A stretch of 39,737 nucleotides of DNA from Thermoplasmata archaeon (GTDB taxonomy: Archaea; Thermoplasmatota; Thermoplasmata; Methanomassiliicoccales; Methanomethylophilaceae), in assembly GCA_015063225.1 (NCBI GenBank), contig SUSU01000012.1, positions 1 to 39,737 of the forward strand, read 5' to 3'. Positions 7,330 through 16,100 of this stretch are shown here, piece by piece; the first letter of the stretch is position 1, and each line of letters opens with the position of its first letter. Made by a program: the position numbers and the translations under genes. The notes below the pieces were generated by a model. The model was not told the DNA's origin. It made no database searches and saw nothing but the letters and a program-made list of their open reading frames with translations.

Positions 7330-7977
7330 ATGGAAGACCTTCCCGACACCATCTATGCGGAATGCCCCGAATGCGACGACATCACGGAGCACGAGATCCT
7401 CAACGGCAGGCTCGGGAAGTCAGGCGTGACCGGGACCTTCAAGTGCGCAGGCTGCGGCAGGGTGTTCACCGGCACCATCCGCCTCCCCCGCCCCTTCACC
7501 GTGAAGGCGGTGGTATCCTCCGAAGAGACCTCCAGCTCCACCCAGACCACCGTCATGGAGAACGAATCCCCCGCGGTCGGCGACGAGTTCGACCTCGACG
7601 ACGGGAGGCACGTCCTCATCACGCAGATCATCGACCAGAAGGGAGGCAAGAGGAAATCCTGCCCCGCGGCCGACATCAAGGAGCTGTGGGTGAAGGACTA
7701 CGGCGTCCTCAGGGTCAAGGTGTCCGTCAACAGCGGCAAGAAGACCTACCCCCTATACTCCGAAGCGGAGCCGGACGACGAATTCGCCGTCGGCATGATC
7801 ATGAACTTCGACCTCTGGGATGCGGAGATCACCTCCATCAAGACCAAGACGAAACTGCTCCGCCGCGGCTCCGCGGAGGCGAGGGACATCACCCGCGTCT
7901 ACGCGAAGGTCGTGCACCGCGGTTCCGAGGACTCCCCCGGCGACGGCGGCGGCGTCATGGACTTCGACGACGAGTGA
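7330..7977 (+). CDS. HVO_0476-family zinc finger protein
   Basis: This matches the euryarchaeal HVO_0476 family as I know it: an N-terminal zinc ribbon (Cys12, Cys15, Cys39, Cys42; AECPECDD and FKCAGCGRVF) followed by a beta-rich domain (about 80-200). It has no signal peptide or membrane helix. The tail is Gly/Asp-rich and acidic. The molecular function of the family is not established; the ribbon suggests contact with nucleic acid or with the translation or transcription apparatus. It is monocistronic, with its own TATA box upstream and another promoter right after it. Confidence 0.85.
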   Translation: MEDLPDTIYAECPECDDITEHEILNGRLGKSGVTGTFKCAGCGRVFTGTIRLPRPFTVKAVVSSEETSSSTQTTVMENESPAVGDEFDLDDGRHVLITQIIDQKGGKRKSCPAADIKELWVKDYGVLRVKVSVNSGKKTYPLYSEAEPDDEFAVGMIMNFDLWDAEITSIKTKTKLLRRGSAEARDITRVYAKVVHRGSEDSPGDGGGVMDFDDE

Positions 7978-8015
7978 CGTTTTTGTTGACTCCTTGTTGA
8001 TTGCAATACGACATC

Positions 8016-8021
8016 TTATAT
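8016..8021 (+). promoter_or_regulatory. TATA box of the Rpn-like gene
   Basis: TTATAT is centred 26.5 bp before the ATG at 8045, so the transcript is probably leaderless. This supports 8045 over the longer open frame that begins inside the preceding gene. Confidence 0.55.
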
Positions 8022-8044
8022 CCCCGCCGTGGGAGATATCCCCC

Positions 8045-8920
8045 ATGTCATCGGAGAACGGCGGGAACAAACGCCACGACGACCCGGGTTTCAAGATGGT
8101 CGTCCACAACGTCGACATGCTCTGCTGGATCCTGAAAACCTGCGTGGATCCGTACAAGGACTGCACCCTCGATGAGATAAAGGACTGTCTCACGATAAGG
8201 AACGGTCGCGTCCAGGGCATCGAACAGGAGATTCCCGACGGGCGCGGCGGTTACATAAAGCTCGACACGGCCTTCATAGTGCGCCTGCCGCAGGGGGAGA
8301 ATGCGGTGATATACCTCAACGTAGAGGGACAGTCGTATAAGATGTCCTTCGACTCCCTCGCGAAACGCGCCATGCACTACCTATCGAGCATAATCTCCAT
8401 GCAGAAAACCACTGGTGCTAGGAATCCTTACGCGAACATCTCCCGGACGTTCGGCATATGGCTGGATTTCTGCGGGACAAACGGTAATACCATCGACGAG
8501 TACCGGATGGCCGCCAAGAGGATACTCGGGAGCGGCGAACCGATCCCCATAGACCTGACGGGACTCGCCATAGTCAGCATCGACGGGAGTTATGCGACCG
8601 ATAAAAAAGACTTTCAAAGCCTGGTAACGGCCGTGTTCAGATCGTCCATGGATGATGAGAAACTCCGCACTCTCCTAACGGATACCTATAAATTCCGTGA
8701 AACAGAATCAATAATCGAGGGAAGAAACATGATGTCGATGACGGAACGTGCAATAATGGATGCGTCCAACGATACTGAAGACCGCGTGTGCACAGAACAT
8801 GTTGTTTCGGTTGTCCGTAAACTCAAACTATCCATCGACGAGGCGTTCGACCTGCTCTCCATATCCGCCGAGGTCCGCGAGGCAATCCGCGGGGATGTCG
8901 AGAATCAGCTGTCCGCCTGA
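8045..8920 (+). CDS. PD-(D/E)XK nuclease-family protein (Rpn/PDDEXK_2-like)
   Basis: Residues ~50-125 resemble the core of Rpn-type recombination-promoting nucleases: Asp74 (KLDTAFIV), then a strand carrying Glu94-x-Gln96 (IYLNVEGQ), then the helix with conserved Arg and Tyr (KRAMHYLSSIISMQ). These proteins are often annotated as putative transposases and are found in many copies in gut bacteria and archaea. The C-terminal ~150 residues are helical and unrecognised, with a Met/Glu/Asp-rich stretch. The start at 8045 gives 291 aa and fits the TATA spacing. Base composition is somewhat lower in GC than the neighbours, consistent with an accessory gene. Nuclease activity is inferred from the motif. 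Confidence 0.6.
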   Translation: MSSENGGNKRHDDPGFKMVVHNVDMLCWILKTCVDPYKDCTLDEIKDCLTIRNGRVQGIEQEIPDGRGGYIKLDTAFIVRLPQGENAVIYLNVEGQSYKMSFDSLAKRAMHYLSSIISMQKTTGARNPYANISRTFGIWLDFCGTNGNTIDEYRMAAKRILGSGEPIPIDLTGLAIVSIDGSYATDKKDFQSLVTAVFRSSMDDEKLRTLLTDTYKFRETESIIEGRNMMSMTERAIMDASNDTEDRVCTEHVVSVVRKLKLSIDEAFDLLSISAEVREAIRGDVENQLSA

Positions 8921-8959
8921 CTCACCCCCGCGCCTCTCCCGCCCGGCTGTTCGCGCGCG

Positions 8960-8975
8960 CGATTAGTATTAATCG
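8960..8975. promoter_or_regulatory. dyad centred on the hypB TATA core
   Basis: CGATTA-GTAT-TAATCG is a perfect 6-bp inverted repeat around a 4-base spacer. It contains the TATA-like core (ATTAGTATTAAT), centred about 27 bp before the hypB ATG at 8996. A protein bound here would compete with TBP. The half-site CGATTA recurs in the dyad at 35423-35443. Confidence 0.45.
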
Positions 8976-8995
8976 GGGTAATCCTATCATCGTTC

Positions 8996-9646
8996 ATGCA
9001 CATAGTACAGGCCGGGATGGAGCACGACGTGCTCCGCGCGAACGACAAGGTCGCCCACGCCAACTACCATCTCCTGAAGGAGCACGGCATCAGGTCCGTG
9101 GACTTCATGGGTTCCGTCGGATCCGGCAAGACCACCCTCATCATCGAGCTCGGGAAGAGACTCAAGGCCCAGGGCAAGAGGGTGTGCGTCATCGCCGGCG
9201 ACGTGATCGGCGACGACGACTACAAGCGGTTCACCGCCGCCGGCCTGGACTCCGTCAATCTCAACACCGGGAAGGAGTGCCACCTCGAGGCCCCCCAGGT
9301 GAAGAGGGTCCTCGAATCCATGGACCTCGACGCATACGACATCATATTCATCGAGAACGTCGGAAACCTCGTCTGTCCCGCGGACTTCAACCTCGGGACC
9401 GACTTCCGCGTGGCGGTCATCTCCGTCACCGAGGGGGACGACATGGTGCGCAAACACCACCAGGTCTTCCTGCATTCCGACTTCGCCGTGCTGAACAAGG
9501 CGGACATCGCTTCCGCCGTGGACGTGGACCCCGAGGTCATCGAGAGGGACTACGCCAAACTCACCGGAGGGCTCAAGCCCATGTTCAGGACCGCCGCCAA
9601 GAAGGGCGACGGCGTGGACGACGTGCTGGGCTTCTTCAATTTCTGA
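8996..9646 (+). CDS. hypB: hydrogenase maturation GTPase HypB
   Basis: HypB is the GTPase that helps insert nickel into [NiFe] hydrogenases together with HypA. The 216-residue protein has the P-loop GSVGSGKTT (39-47), the metal-site Cys95-His96 (TGKECHLEAP), the family signature ENVGNLVCP (120-128) and the base-specificity motif NKAD (167-170). It lacks the N-terminal His-rich nickel store of some bacterial HypB proteins, as is usual in archaea. The start at 8996 fits a leaderless transcript. The purD ATG follows 11 bases after the stop, so hypB heads a hypB-purD-truA-translin operon. No other hydrogenase gene is in the window. Confidence 0.95.
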   Translation: MHIVQAGMEHDVLRANDKVAHANYHLLKEHGIRSVDFMGSVGSGKTTLIIELGKRLKAQGKRVCVIAGDVIGDDDYKRFTAAGLDSVNLNTGKECHLEAPQVKRVLESMDLDAYDIIFIENVGNLVCPADFNLGTDFRVAVISVTEGDDMVRKHHQVFLHSDFAVLNKADIASAVDVDPEVIERDYAKLTGGLKPMFRTAAKKGDGVDDVLGFFNF

Positions 9647-9657
9647 GGAGGGAAACA

Positions 9658-10977
9658 ATGAAGGTATTGACTATCGGCGGCGGAGCGAGGGAGCACGCCG
9701 CGGTCGAGGCGCTGGCACGTTCCGGCGCCGAGATCTACTGCGTCCTGAAGAACGTGAACCCCGGCATCGAGAGCAGGGCCACCGCGGTCCTCCACACCGC
9801 CGAGGACAACATCGATTCCATCTGCGACTTCGCCATCAAGAACTACATCGAGTATGCCTTCGTCGGCCCCGAGGCCCCTCTCGCCGCCGGCGTCGTGGAC
9901 GCCCTCGACGAACTCGGGATCAAATGCGCCTCGCCCACCAGCGCGGCCGCGCGCATCGAGACATCCAAGACGTTCATGAGGGAGCTCGTCACCAAGTACG
10001 GGATCGAGGGCAACCTCGGCTACGCGTCCTTCGACGACGCCGCCTCCGCCATCGAATACGTCAAAACAGTCCCCTACAAGGTCGCGGTCAAACCCGTCGG
10101 CCTCACCGGGGGAAAGGGGGTGAAGGTCCAGGGGGACCAGCTCACCAACCTCGAGGAGACCATCGCCTACATCAACGAGATCTTCGACAGCAACATGGGC
10201 GGCGGGAAGGTCATCATCGAGGAGAAGGCCGAGGGCGAGGAATTCACCCAGATGGTCTTCACCAACGGCACCGACATCTTCCCGATGCCCCTGGTTCAGG
10301 ACCATAAGCGCGCCTACGAGGGCGACCTCGGACCCAACACCGGAGGCATGGGATCCTACAGCGACGCCGACGGACTGCTCCCGTTCATCCCCGACGAGGA
10401 CCGCCAGAAGGCCATCGTCATCTGCAAGAAGATCGTCGATGCCCTCAAGGCCGAGAAGTGCCCCTACCGCGGCCCCATGTACGGCCAGTTCATGCTCACC
10501 AAGGACGGCCCCAAGATTATCGAGATCAACGCCCGCTTCGGCGACCCCGAGGCCATGAACGTCCTCACCGTCCTCTCCACCCCGTTCACCGACATCGTCA
10601 GGTGGATGACCGGCACCCTGCGCCTCAAGTCCGTGGATTTCCTGCCCAAGGCCACCGTCTGCAAGTACATCGTACCCCGCGGATACGGAGTGAAATCCGA
10701 ACCGGGGCACACCATCTCCCTGGACCGCGAGGCCGTCGAGAACGACGGCGCCGCCCTCTACTACGGAAGCGTGGACGTCGTCAACGGCAAGCTGGTCACC
10801 GGAACCTCCCGCTCCGTCGGAGTGGTGGGGGTCGGGGACACCATCGCCGAGGCCGAGAGGAACTGCGAGAAGGGACTGAGCCACATCAAGTGCGACGCAA
10901 TCGCCGTCAGACACGACATCGGCACCGAGGCCCTGATCCAGAAGCGCATCGACCACATGAAAGCGATCCGCGGATGA
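9658..10977 (+). CDS. purD: phosphoribosylamine--glycine ligase (GAR synthetase)
   Basis: PurD joins glycine to phosphoribosylamine using ATP, the second step of purine synthesis. The 439-residue protein has the family N-terminus (VLTIGGGAREHA), the FVGPEAPLAAGVVD segment, an ATP-grasp domain (AVKPVGLTGGKGVKV near 145-160) and the C-terminal signature IIEINARFGDPEAM. The chosen ATG lies just after GGAGGG (9647-9653), a good ribosome binding site between hypB and purD. The end overlaps the truA start by four bases (ATGA). The length is normal and the motifs are intact. Confidence 0.95.
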   Translation: MKVLTIGGGAREHAAVEALARSGAEIYCVLKNVNPGIESRATAVLHTAEDNIDSICDFAIKNYIEYAFVGPEAPLAAGVVDALDELGIKCASPTSAAARIETSKTFMRELVTKYGIEGNLGYASFDDAASAIEYVKTVPYKVAVKPVGLTGGKGVKVQGDQLTNLEETIAYINEIFDSNMGGGKVIIEEKAEGEEFTQMVFTNGTDIFPMPLVQDHKRAYEGDLGPNTGGMGSYSDADGLLPFIPDEDRQKAIVICKKIVDALKAEKCPYRGPMYGQFMLTKDGPKIIEINARFGDPEAMNVLTVLSTPFTDIVRWMTGTLRLKSVDFLPKATVCKYIVPRGYGVKSEPGHTISLDREAVENDGAALYYGSVDVVNGKLVTGTSRSVGVVGVGDTIAEAERNCEKGLSHIKCDAIAVRHDIGTEALIQKRIDHMKAIRG

Positions 10978-11762
10978 GACGCGTAGCTGTCAAGATAGCC
11001 TATCTGGGGGAGGACTTCTCCGGATCCCAGATACAGCCGGCGTCCCGCAACCTGCGCACCGTGCAGGGCGAGATGCTGGAGAAACTGCTGCTGATAGACC
11101 ACGTGCCGGAGGAGCGCATTGACCTCAAGTTCGCATCCCGCACGGATGCCGGGGTCAGCGCCCTCGGCAACGTGGTCGCCTTCTACACCGAGTTCGGGGA
11201 CAACGACACCCTCCTCAGGGCCATCAACTCCGTCTCCAGGGGGATCTACTACAGGGCGATCACCGACGTGCCAGACGATTTCAACCCCAGGGTGGCCGCC
11301 AAACGCTACTACCGCTACACCTACCCCGACCACGGCATCGACATCGACGCCTTCCGCGAGGCCGCCATGCTCTTCGAGGGCCACCACGACTTCTGCAGGT
11401 TCGCCAAGAACGAGACCGGGAGGTCCACCGTCATGGCCATCGATTACGTCCGCGTGACCGCGGAGGACGGCCTGATACACACCGACTTCTGCGCGGATTT
11501 CTACCTCTGGAACATGATCCGCAGGATAATGGCCGCCGTCATCGAGGTGGGGAAGCACATGACCGACTGCGAGGACATCAAACGCAAGCTCGCAGGGGAG
11601 GACGGTACCTTCGGCCTCGCCAAACCCGCGGGCCTCACACTCACCGACGTCACCTACGACGACGTGACGTTCCCGAAACCAGAGGGATGCCCCTACGAGA
11701 AGAACCTCCGCAGGGACCTGTACCTCGACGGGCTCCGCCATTCCTTCCATAAGTTCTTGTGA
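10974..11762 (+). CDS. truA: tRNA pseudouridine(38-40) synthase TruA
   Basis: TruA converts uridines 38-40 of the tRNA anticodon stem-loop to pseudouridine. The catalytic Asp58 is in the motif SRTDAGVSALGN. The other family features are present: YYRYTYP near residue 120, and FLWNMIRR-type sequence (DFYLWNMIRRIMAAV) near 180. The start is the ATG overlapping the purD stop (ATGA); this gives 262 aa, normal for the archaeal enzyme. The translin-family gene follows 21 bases later, so the two are probably co-transcribed. Confidence 0.93.
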   Translation: MRRVAVKIAYLGEDFSGSQIQPASRNLRTVQGEMLEKLLLIDHVPEERIDLKFASRTDAGVSALGNVVAFYTEFGDNDTLLRAINSVSRGIYYRAITDVPDDFNPRVAAKRYYRYTYPDHGIDIDAFREAAMLFEGHHDFCRFAKNETGRSTVMAIDYVRVTAEDGLIHTDFCADFYLWNMIRRIMAAVIEVGKHMTDCEDIKRKLAGEDGTFGLAKPAGLTLTDVTYDDVTFPKPEGCPYEKNLRRDLYLDGLRHSFHKFL

Positions 11763-11783
11763 GACCTCCGCCATCCGAGGGGC

Positions 11784-12353
11784 ATGGAACCCCACGAAAT
11801 GGCCATGGAGGCCCTCGCCGCAGAGGAACAGGCACAGGACCTCGCCTTCCGCACCGGGAGGGAGATCATCCGCAAGACCAAGAGGGCCATCTCCGGCATC
11901 CACAACGGCCGCAGGGACCCCGAGCTCATCGATTCCGTATCCTCGGACCTCGCGGGGCTCTGCGAGGCCCTGGAGGCCTTCCCGCGCGTCCTGTACGGAC
12001 AGTACGTGGAGGACGCCATGGCGGAGTTCGCCGAGACCGTCATCTATGACAGGGCGCTCCGCGGGGAGGACATCCCCGACTACACCGTGCTGGAGGTCTC
12101 CCCCTCCGCCTGGCTCTTAGGGCTGGCGGACTCAGTGGGGGAGCTGAGGAGGGACATGCTCGCCCGCCTCATGGACAGAGATGCGAAGGCCGCCCGTTCG
12201 ATATACGCGTCGATGGAATCCCTCTCGGAGATCCTCATGGGATTCGACGTCAAGGATTCCGTAGCACCCGTCAGGCGCAAGCAGGACATCTGCCGCGGGA
12301 TAATGGAGAAGTCGCGCGGCGACCTCGCGGCCGCGCGCATAATGGGGTTGTGA
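11784..12353 (+). CDS. translin-family protein
   Basis: An all-helical 189-residue protein of the translin/TRAX family, whose members form ring-like oligomers that bind single-stranded RNA or DNA; some TRAX-type members are ribonucleases. Family features are the N-terminal LAFRTGREIIRKTKRAI helix, the central FAETVIYDRAL helix, and the Y-x-LEVSPSAWLLGLADSVGELRR stretch near 100-125. It is the last gene of the hypB-purD-truA operon. Placement after truA suggests an RNA-related job, but that is inference. The stop codon lies in the stem of a terminator hairpin. Confidence 0.85.
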   Translation: MEPHEMAMEALAAEEQAQDLAFRTGREIIRKTKRAISGIHNGRRDPELIDSVSSDLAGLCEALEAFPRVLYGQYVEDAMAEFAETVIYDRALRGEDIPDYTVLEVSPSAWLLGLADSVGELRRDMLARLMDRDAKAARSIYASMESLSEILMGFDVKDSVAPVRRKQDICRGIMEKSRGDLAAARIMGL

Positions 12354-12370
12354 GGGGGTCTCCCCCCTCA
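12351..12370. terminator. bidirectional hairpin between convergent genes
   Basis: TGAGGGGG (12351-12358) pairs perfectly with CCCCCTCA (12363-12370) across a 4-base loop. It includes the translin stop codon and lies ten bases from the end of the minus-strand gene, so it can serve both transcripts. Confidence 0.55.
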
Positions 12371-12379
12371 TGAATGGTT

Positions 12380-13159
12380 TCACCTGCGGGACTTGGGCTT
12401 CCCGAAGTTCTTCACGGGCTTGCGGAAGACCCAGACGAGCAGGAGCAGCATCACGACGATCAGGACGACCATCAGGTAGTTGATCCAGTCGTAGTTGCCG
12501 TCCTCGTAGTAGAACGTCACCTTGTTGTCGGCACCGATGCCCTGGATGACGGAACCGTCGGTGGCCTCGATGTAGTAGGTGTGCTTGCCGGAGGAGAGTC
12601 CGTCGGGCAGGTAGCTGTAGCTGACGTCGGTGGTGGCGCCGGCCTTGACGGAGACGTCGGTCTCACTGCCCTCGATGAGCTCGCCGTCCAGGTAGAAGAC
12701 GACCTTTCCGTTGTAGAGGTCGGCGGCGCCGGTGTTCTCGACGGAGACGGTGAGCTTGATGGGCTCCATGACCTTGATCTTCTTGGAGTCGTTGTACTCG
12801 TAGGTGACGGTCTGGGAGTCCTCGTCGGTGACGGTCTCGGTGACGGTCACCTTCAGGGTGTAGGTCCCGGCATCGCTCTGCGAGGCGACCTTCAGGGTCA
12901 CCGGGGTGCCGCTGGTGAGGCTTCCGGAGGACGGGGAGACACCGCTGGTGACGGTGTCGCCGTCGTAGACGAGCTCGGCGGTGTAGGTGATGGAGATCGA
13001 GCTGAAGACCGCGGACTCGGTGAAGGTGTACTTGTACTCCGCCGCGATGCCGGTGGAGATGACGTCGTCCCCGGTGAGCTCGCGGATGACCACGGGGTCC
13101 GTGGCGTCGGAGCCGTCGGAGACGGCCGCGAAGCCCGCGAACGCCGCGAGGACGCACAT
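12380..13159 (-). CDS. membrane-anchored surface protein with CARDB-like domain
   Basis: The protein has a hydrophobic N-terminus ending in small residues before DGSDA (signal peptide), then an Ig-like segment (about 20-120). A CARDB-like domain follows (about 125-215; SVENTGAADLYNGKVVFYLDGE). A single membrane helix near 230-247 (YLMVVLIVVMLLLLVWVF) and a basic tail end it. The bulk should therefore face outside. From the first ATG (13159) the signal peptide lacks its basic n-region. Ten upstream codons (LNLKATIAIL) would complete it, but the frame there has only a CTG (13187-13189), which overlaps the stop of the AglB-like gene. The true start may be that CTG. It is co-transcribed with the AglB-like gene; the two share the design of extracellular beta domains plus a C-terminal anchor. 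Confidence 0.75.
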   Translation of the reverse strand: MCVLAAFAGFAAVSDGSDATDPVVIRELTGDDVISTGIAAEYKYTFTESAVFSSISITYTAELVYDGDTVTSGVSPSSGSLTSGTPVTLKVASQSDAGTYTLKVTVTETVTDEDSQTVTYEYNDSKKIKVMEPIKLTVSVENTGAADLYNGKVVFYLDGELIEGSETDVSVKAGATTDVSYSYLPDGLSSGKHTYYIEATDGSVIQGIGADNKVTFYYEDGNYDWINYLMVVLIVVMLLLLVWVFRKPVKNFGKPKSRR

Positions 13160-13185
13160 CAGTATGGCGATTGTTGCTTTCAGGT

Positions 13186-16100
13186 TCAGTTGCGTGAGAA
13201 CACCCCCCTCTTGGAAGCGGCCCAGACGAACAGCAGGACCAGCAGGACGAGGACGACCACGAGGCCGTAGAAGAGCGTGCTGAGCTTCTTACCCTCGTCG
13301 CTCGCTCCTCCGTCGGCGGCGGAACCGCCGCTCTGGTCGACCTTGACGGTGGCGTGCTCCATGGATCCGGAGGAGGCGTCTCCCTCGATGGTGACGGCGG
13401 AGCCGCCCATGGTCTCGGCGGTGACGGTGTAGGTCACCGAGGGGACGTCGGCGGCAGTGTAGTCGGCCTTGGAGAAGACGACGAGGTAGTACACGGAAGT
13501 GGTCTTACCGTCGAGGACGAACGCCTCGCCGGCCTCGTACACCACGTTGGAATCGGCATCGGCGATGTACACCTTCCAGCTGTCGCTGGCGGCGGACAGA
13601 GCACCGTCGACGGTGACCTTCACCGCGGCGGCGTTGTCGTTGGCGATGCTCAGGGCGTAGCGGTAGGAGTAACCGTTGACCGCATCGGCGACGCCGGCAC
13701 CCTCGGCGGCCTTGGTGAGCTTCACCTTGACCGCGTCGGAGGGCTCGGGGTACGCGTCGGCGGGGACGGAGACGGTGCCGAGCTCGGAGCCGGTGGTGTC
13801 CTGGACGGAGACACCGACCAGGGAGTCGCCGGCGCCGTGGAGCCTGCTGTTGTAGACACCGGCCACGGTGAGGCTGGCGCTGCTGCCGTTGGCGACGTAG
13901 GCGGAGTAGGTCTCGTTGAGGCTGAGGCCCGAGAGGCCGGTGACGATCATGGTCATCCCGGTGGCGTCGCCGTTGTAAGTGAGCTCGAGGGTCATGGTGA
14001 CCTCCTCTCCGTTCACAGTGGCGCTGGTGAGGCTGACGTAATCGTTCTCGGCGGGGGTGATGTCGGACGTGGTGGCGGCGAAGTTGAACACGATGTCCTC
14101 GGTGGCATCGGCGGGGATGCTGAGGTTGAAGTCATCGGTGGAGTACTCGTAGTGGCTGCTGCCGGCGTCCTTGTCGAGCTCGGCGCGGAGGACGTAGTCC
14201 TTCCCGACGGGGAGGGACAGGCTGTAGGATCCGCCGGTAATGCTGGACCTCAGGATGACGGTGCCGTCCATCGCGTAGACGGTACCGGAGGCGCTGACGC
14301 CGAGGTTGCCGGAGACCTTCACGACGGTGCTCTTGGCGGTGAGGTCGGTGGCGGAGGCGGCGCCGGTCTCGTCGACGAAGCAGTACGCCACCTTTCCGTC
14401 GGAGTCGGCGGCCTTGATGATGTAGGTGTACTCCTCGACATCGTCCTTCTGCAGGTGGTAGGTGTAGGTGTTCCCGGAGTGGTCCTGGTGGCTGAGGGCG
14501 TCGTCGTCCGACTTCTCGAGGGTCACGGTGTCCCCTTCGGAGACGGTGACCTCGACCTTGGTGGCCTGGAAGGGCTTGGAGGCGAACACGGCGGTCTGAG
14601 AGGCCTGGCCGGGGTAGACGGAGACGGTGCCGTCGTAGAAGTAGGCGCCGTCCATCTCGAAGGTGTAGTTCCCGGGCACGACATCGCCGGTGATGACTCC
14701 ATTGACGACGTCGTAGGTCGTGGAGGAGCTGCTGGTGTTGGTCATCTTGCCGTTATAGTCCGACGCGCTGCCGACATCGGTGGTCACGGTGACGCCGGTG
14801 ACGGTCTTGACGTGGGACATACCGTAGCTGGCGCTGCGCGATGTGGGCTCGGTGCGCTGGACGTACAGGGTGCCGCTGGAGGTCAGCGAGGCGGTGGTAA
14901 AGTCGGTGTCGCCCTCGTCGCCGATGTACATGTAATCGGTCTCGGTGCAGGCGGCAGTCATGACGACGCTGTAGCCGGTGGGGAGGGCGAGGGAGACCTT
15001 GCCGTCGGAACCGGTCATGAGGTGGCTGAGGGTGTAGCTCGCGGAGTCCGCGGTGATGGCGGCGGAGAAGATGCCCGCGTAGGGGATGGCCCTGGTGGAG
15101 GGCGACATTCCGGTGTAGTAGTTCAGGGTGTAGGTGAACTCCGTTCCGCTGACGAGCTCGATGGACTTGCCGCCGATGTCGGCGGTGGCGGGGATGTTCT
15201 CGAAGTAGTACTTGCTGCCGCTCTTCGCGTAGAGCAGGTACCCGTCGGCGGACGTGGGGAGCATGATGTCGAACTGTCCGTTCGAATCGGCGACCACGCG
15301 GGTGAAGAAGTCGGCGCCCTCGATGAAGACGTTGGCACCGGCGACGTCCCCGGAATCGTCCGAGACGGTACCGGAGATGGTGAAGGAGGGCTTCGCGACG
15401 AGGTCGATGGTGCCGGAGGAGCCGGATCCGTAGTAGGATTCGCCGCCGATGGTGACGTAGGCGAAGTACTCGGACGTGATGCCGACCGCGGCGGGCACGT
15501 AGGCGACGCCGTTGACGGCGGCGGTGGAGAAGGCGTAGGAGTCGACGCAGATCGCCGCGGCCTTGGCCTTGTCGGCGTCGCCGGCGACGGTGAACTCGAG
15601 GGTCTCGGAGTCCACGACGTTCAGGGTGACGGACTGGGCGGAGGAGCCCACGGTGACCTTGCTGGGGGTCAGGGACATCTCGCCGGTGGAACCGCTGACG
15701 AACACGGAGTAGGTGCCGGCGGGCACGTAGGCGACGGCCTTGCCGTCGTCCTTGGTCATCACCTCGCACACTACGGTGTTGCTGGCGGTGTCGAGGACGG
15801 TGACCTCGGTGTAGTCGCTGGTCGTGCCGTCGTCCTGGTGGGTGACGGTGATGTTGATGGCGTAGGAGGTGACCTTCACGGCGATGTCCTCGTTGTGGCC
15901 GGGCATCACCTTGAGGGTGGCGGTGCCGACGGCGGTACCGGAGTTGGTGAAGACGCTGATGTCGTAGGTCCCGGGGAGGATGCTGGCGTACTGGGGCTCG
16001 GTGTCGAAGGAACCGTTCTGGACGTCGACCTTGTACTCGATGTCGGAACCCTGGAGCTTCATGGACATGACGCCGGTAACGCCGACAGTGCCGGACACCT

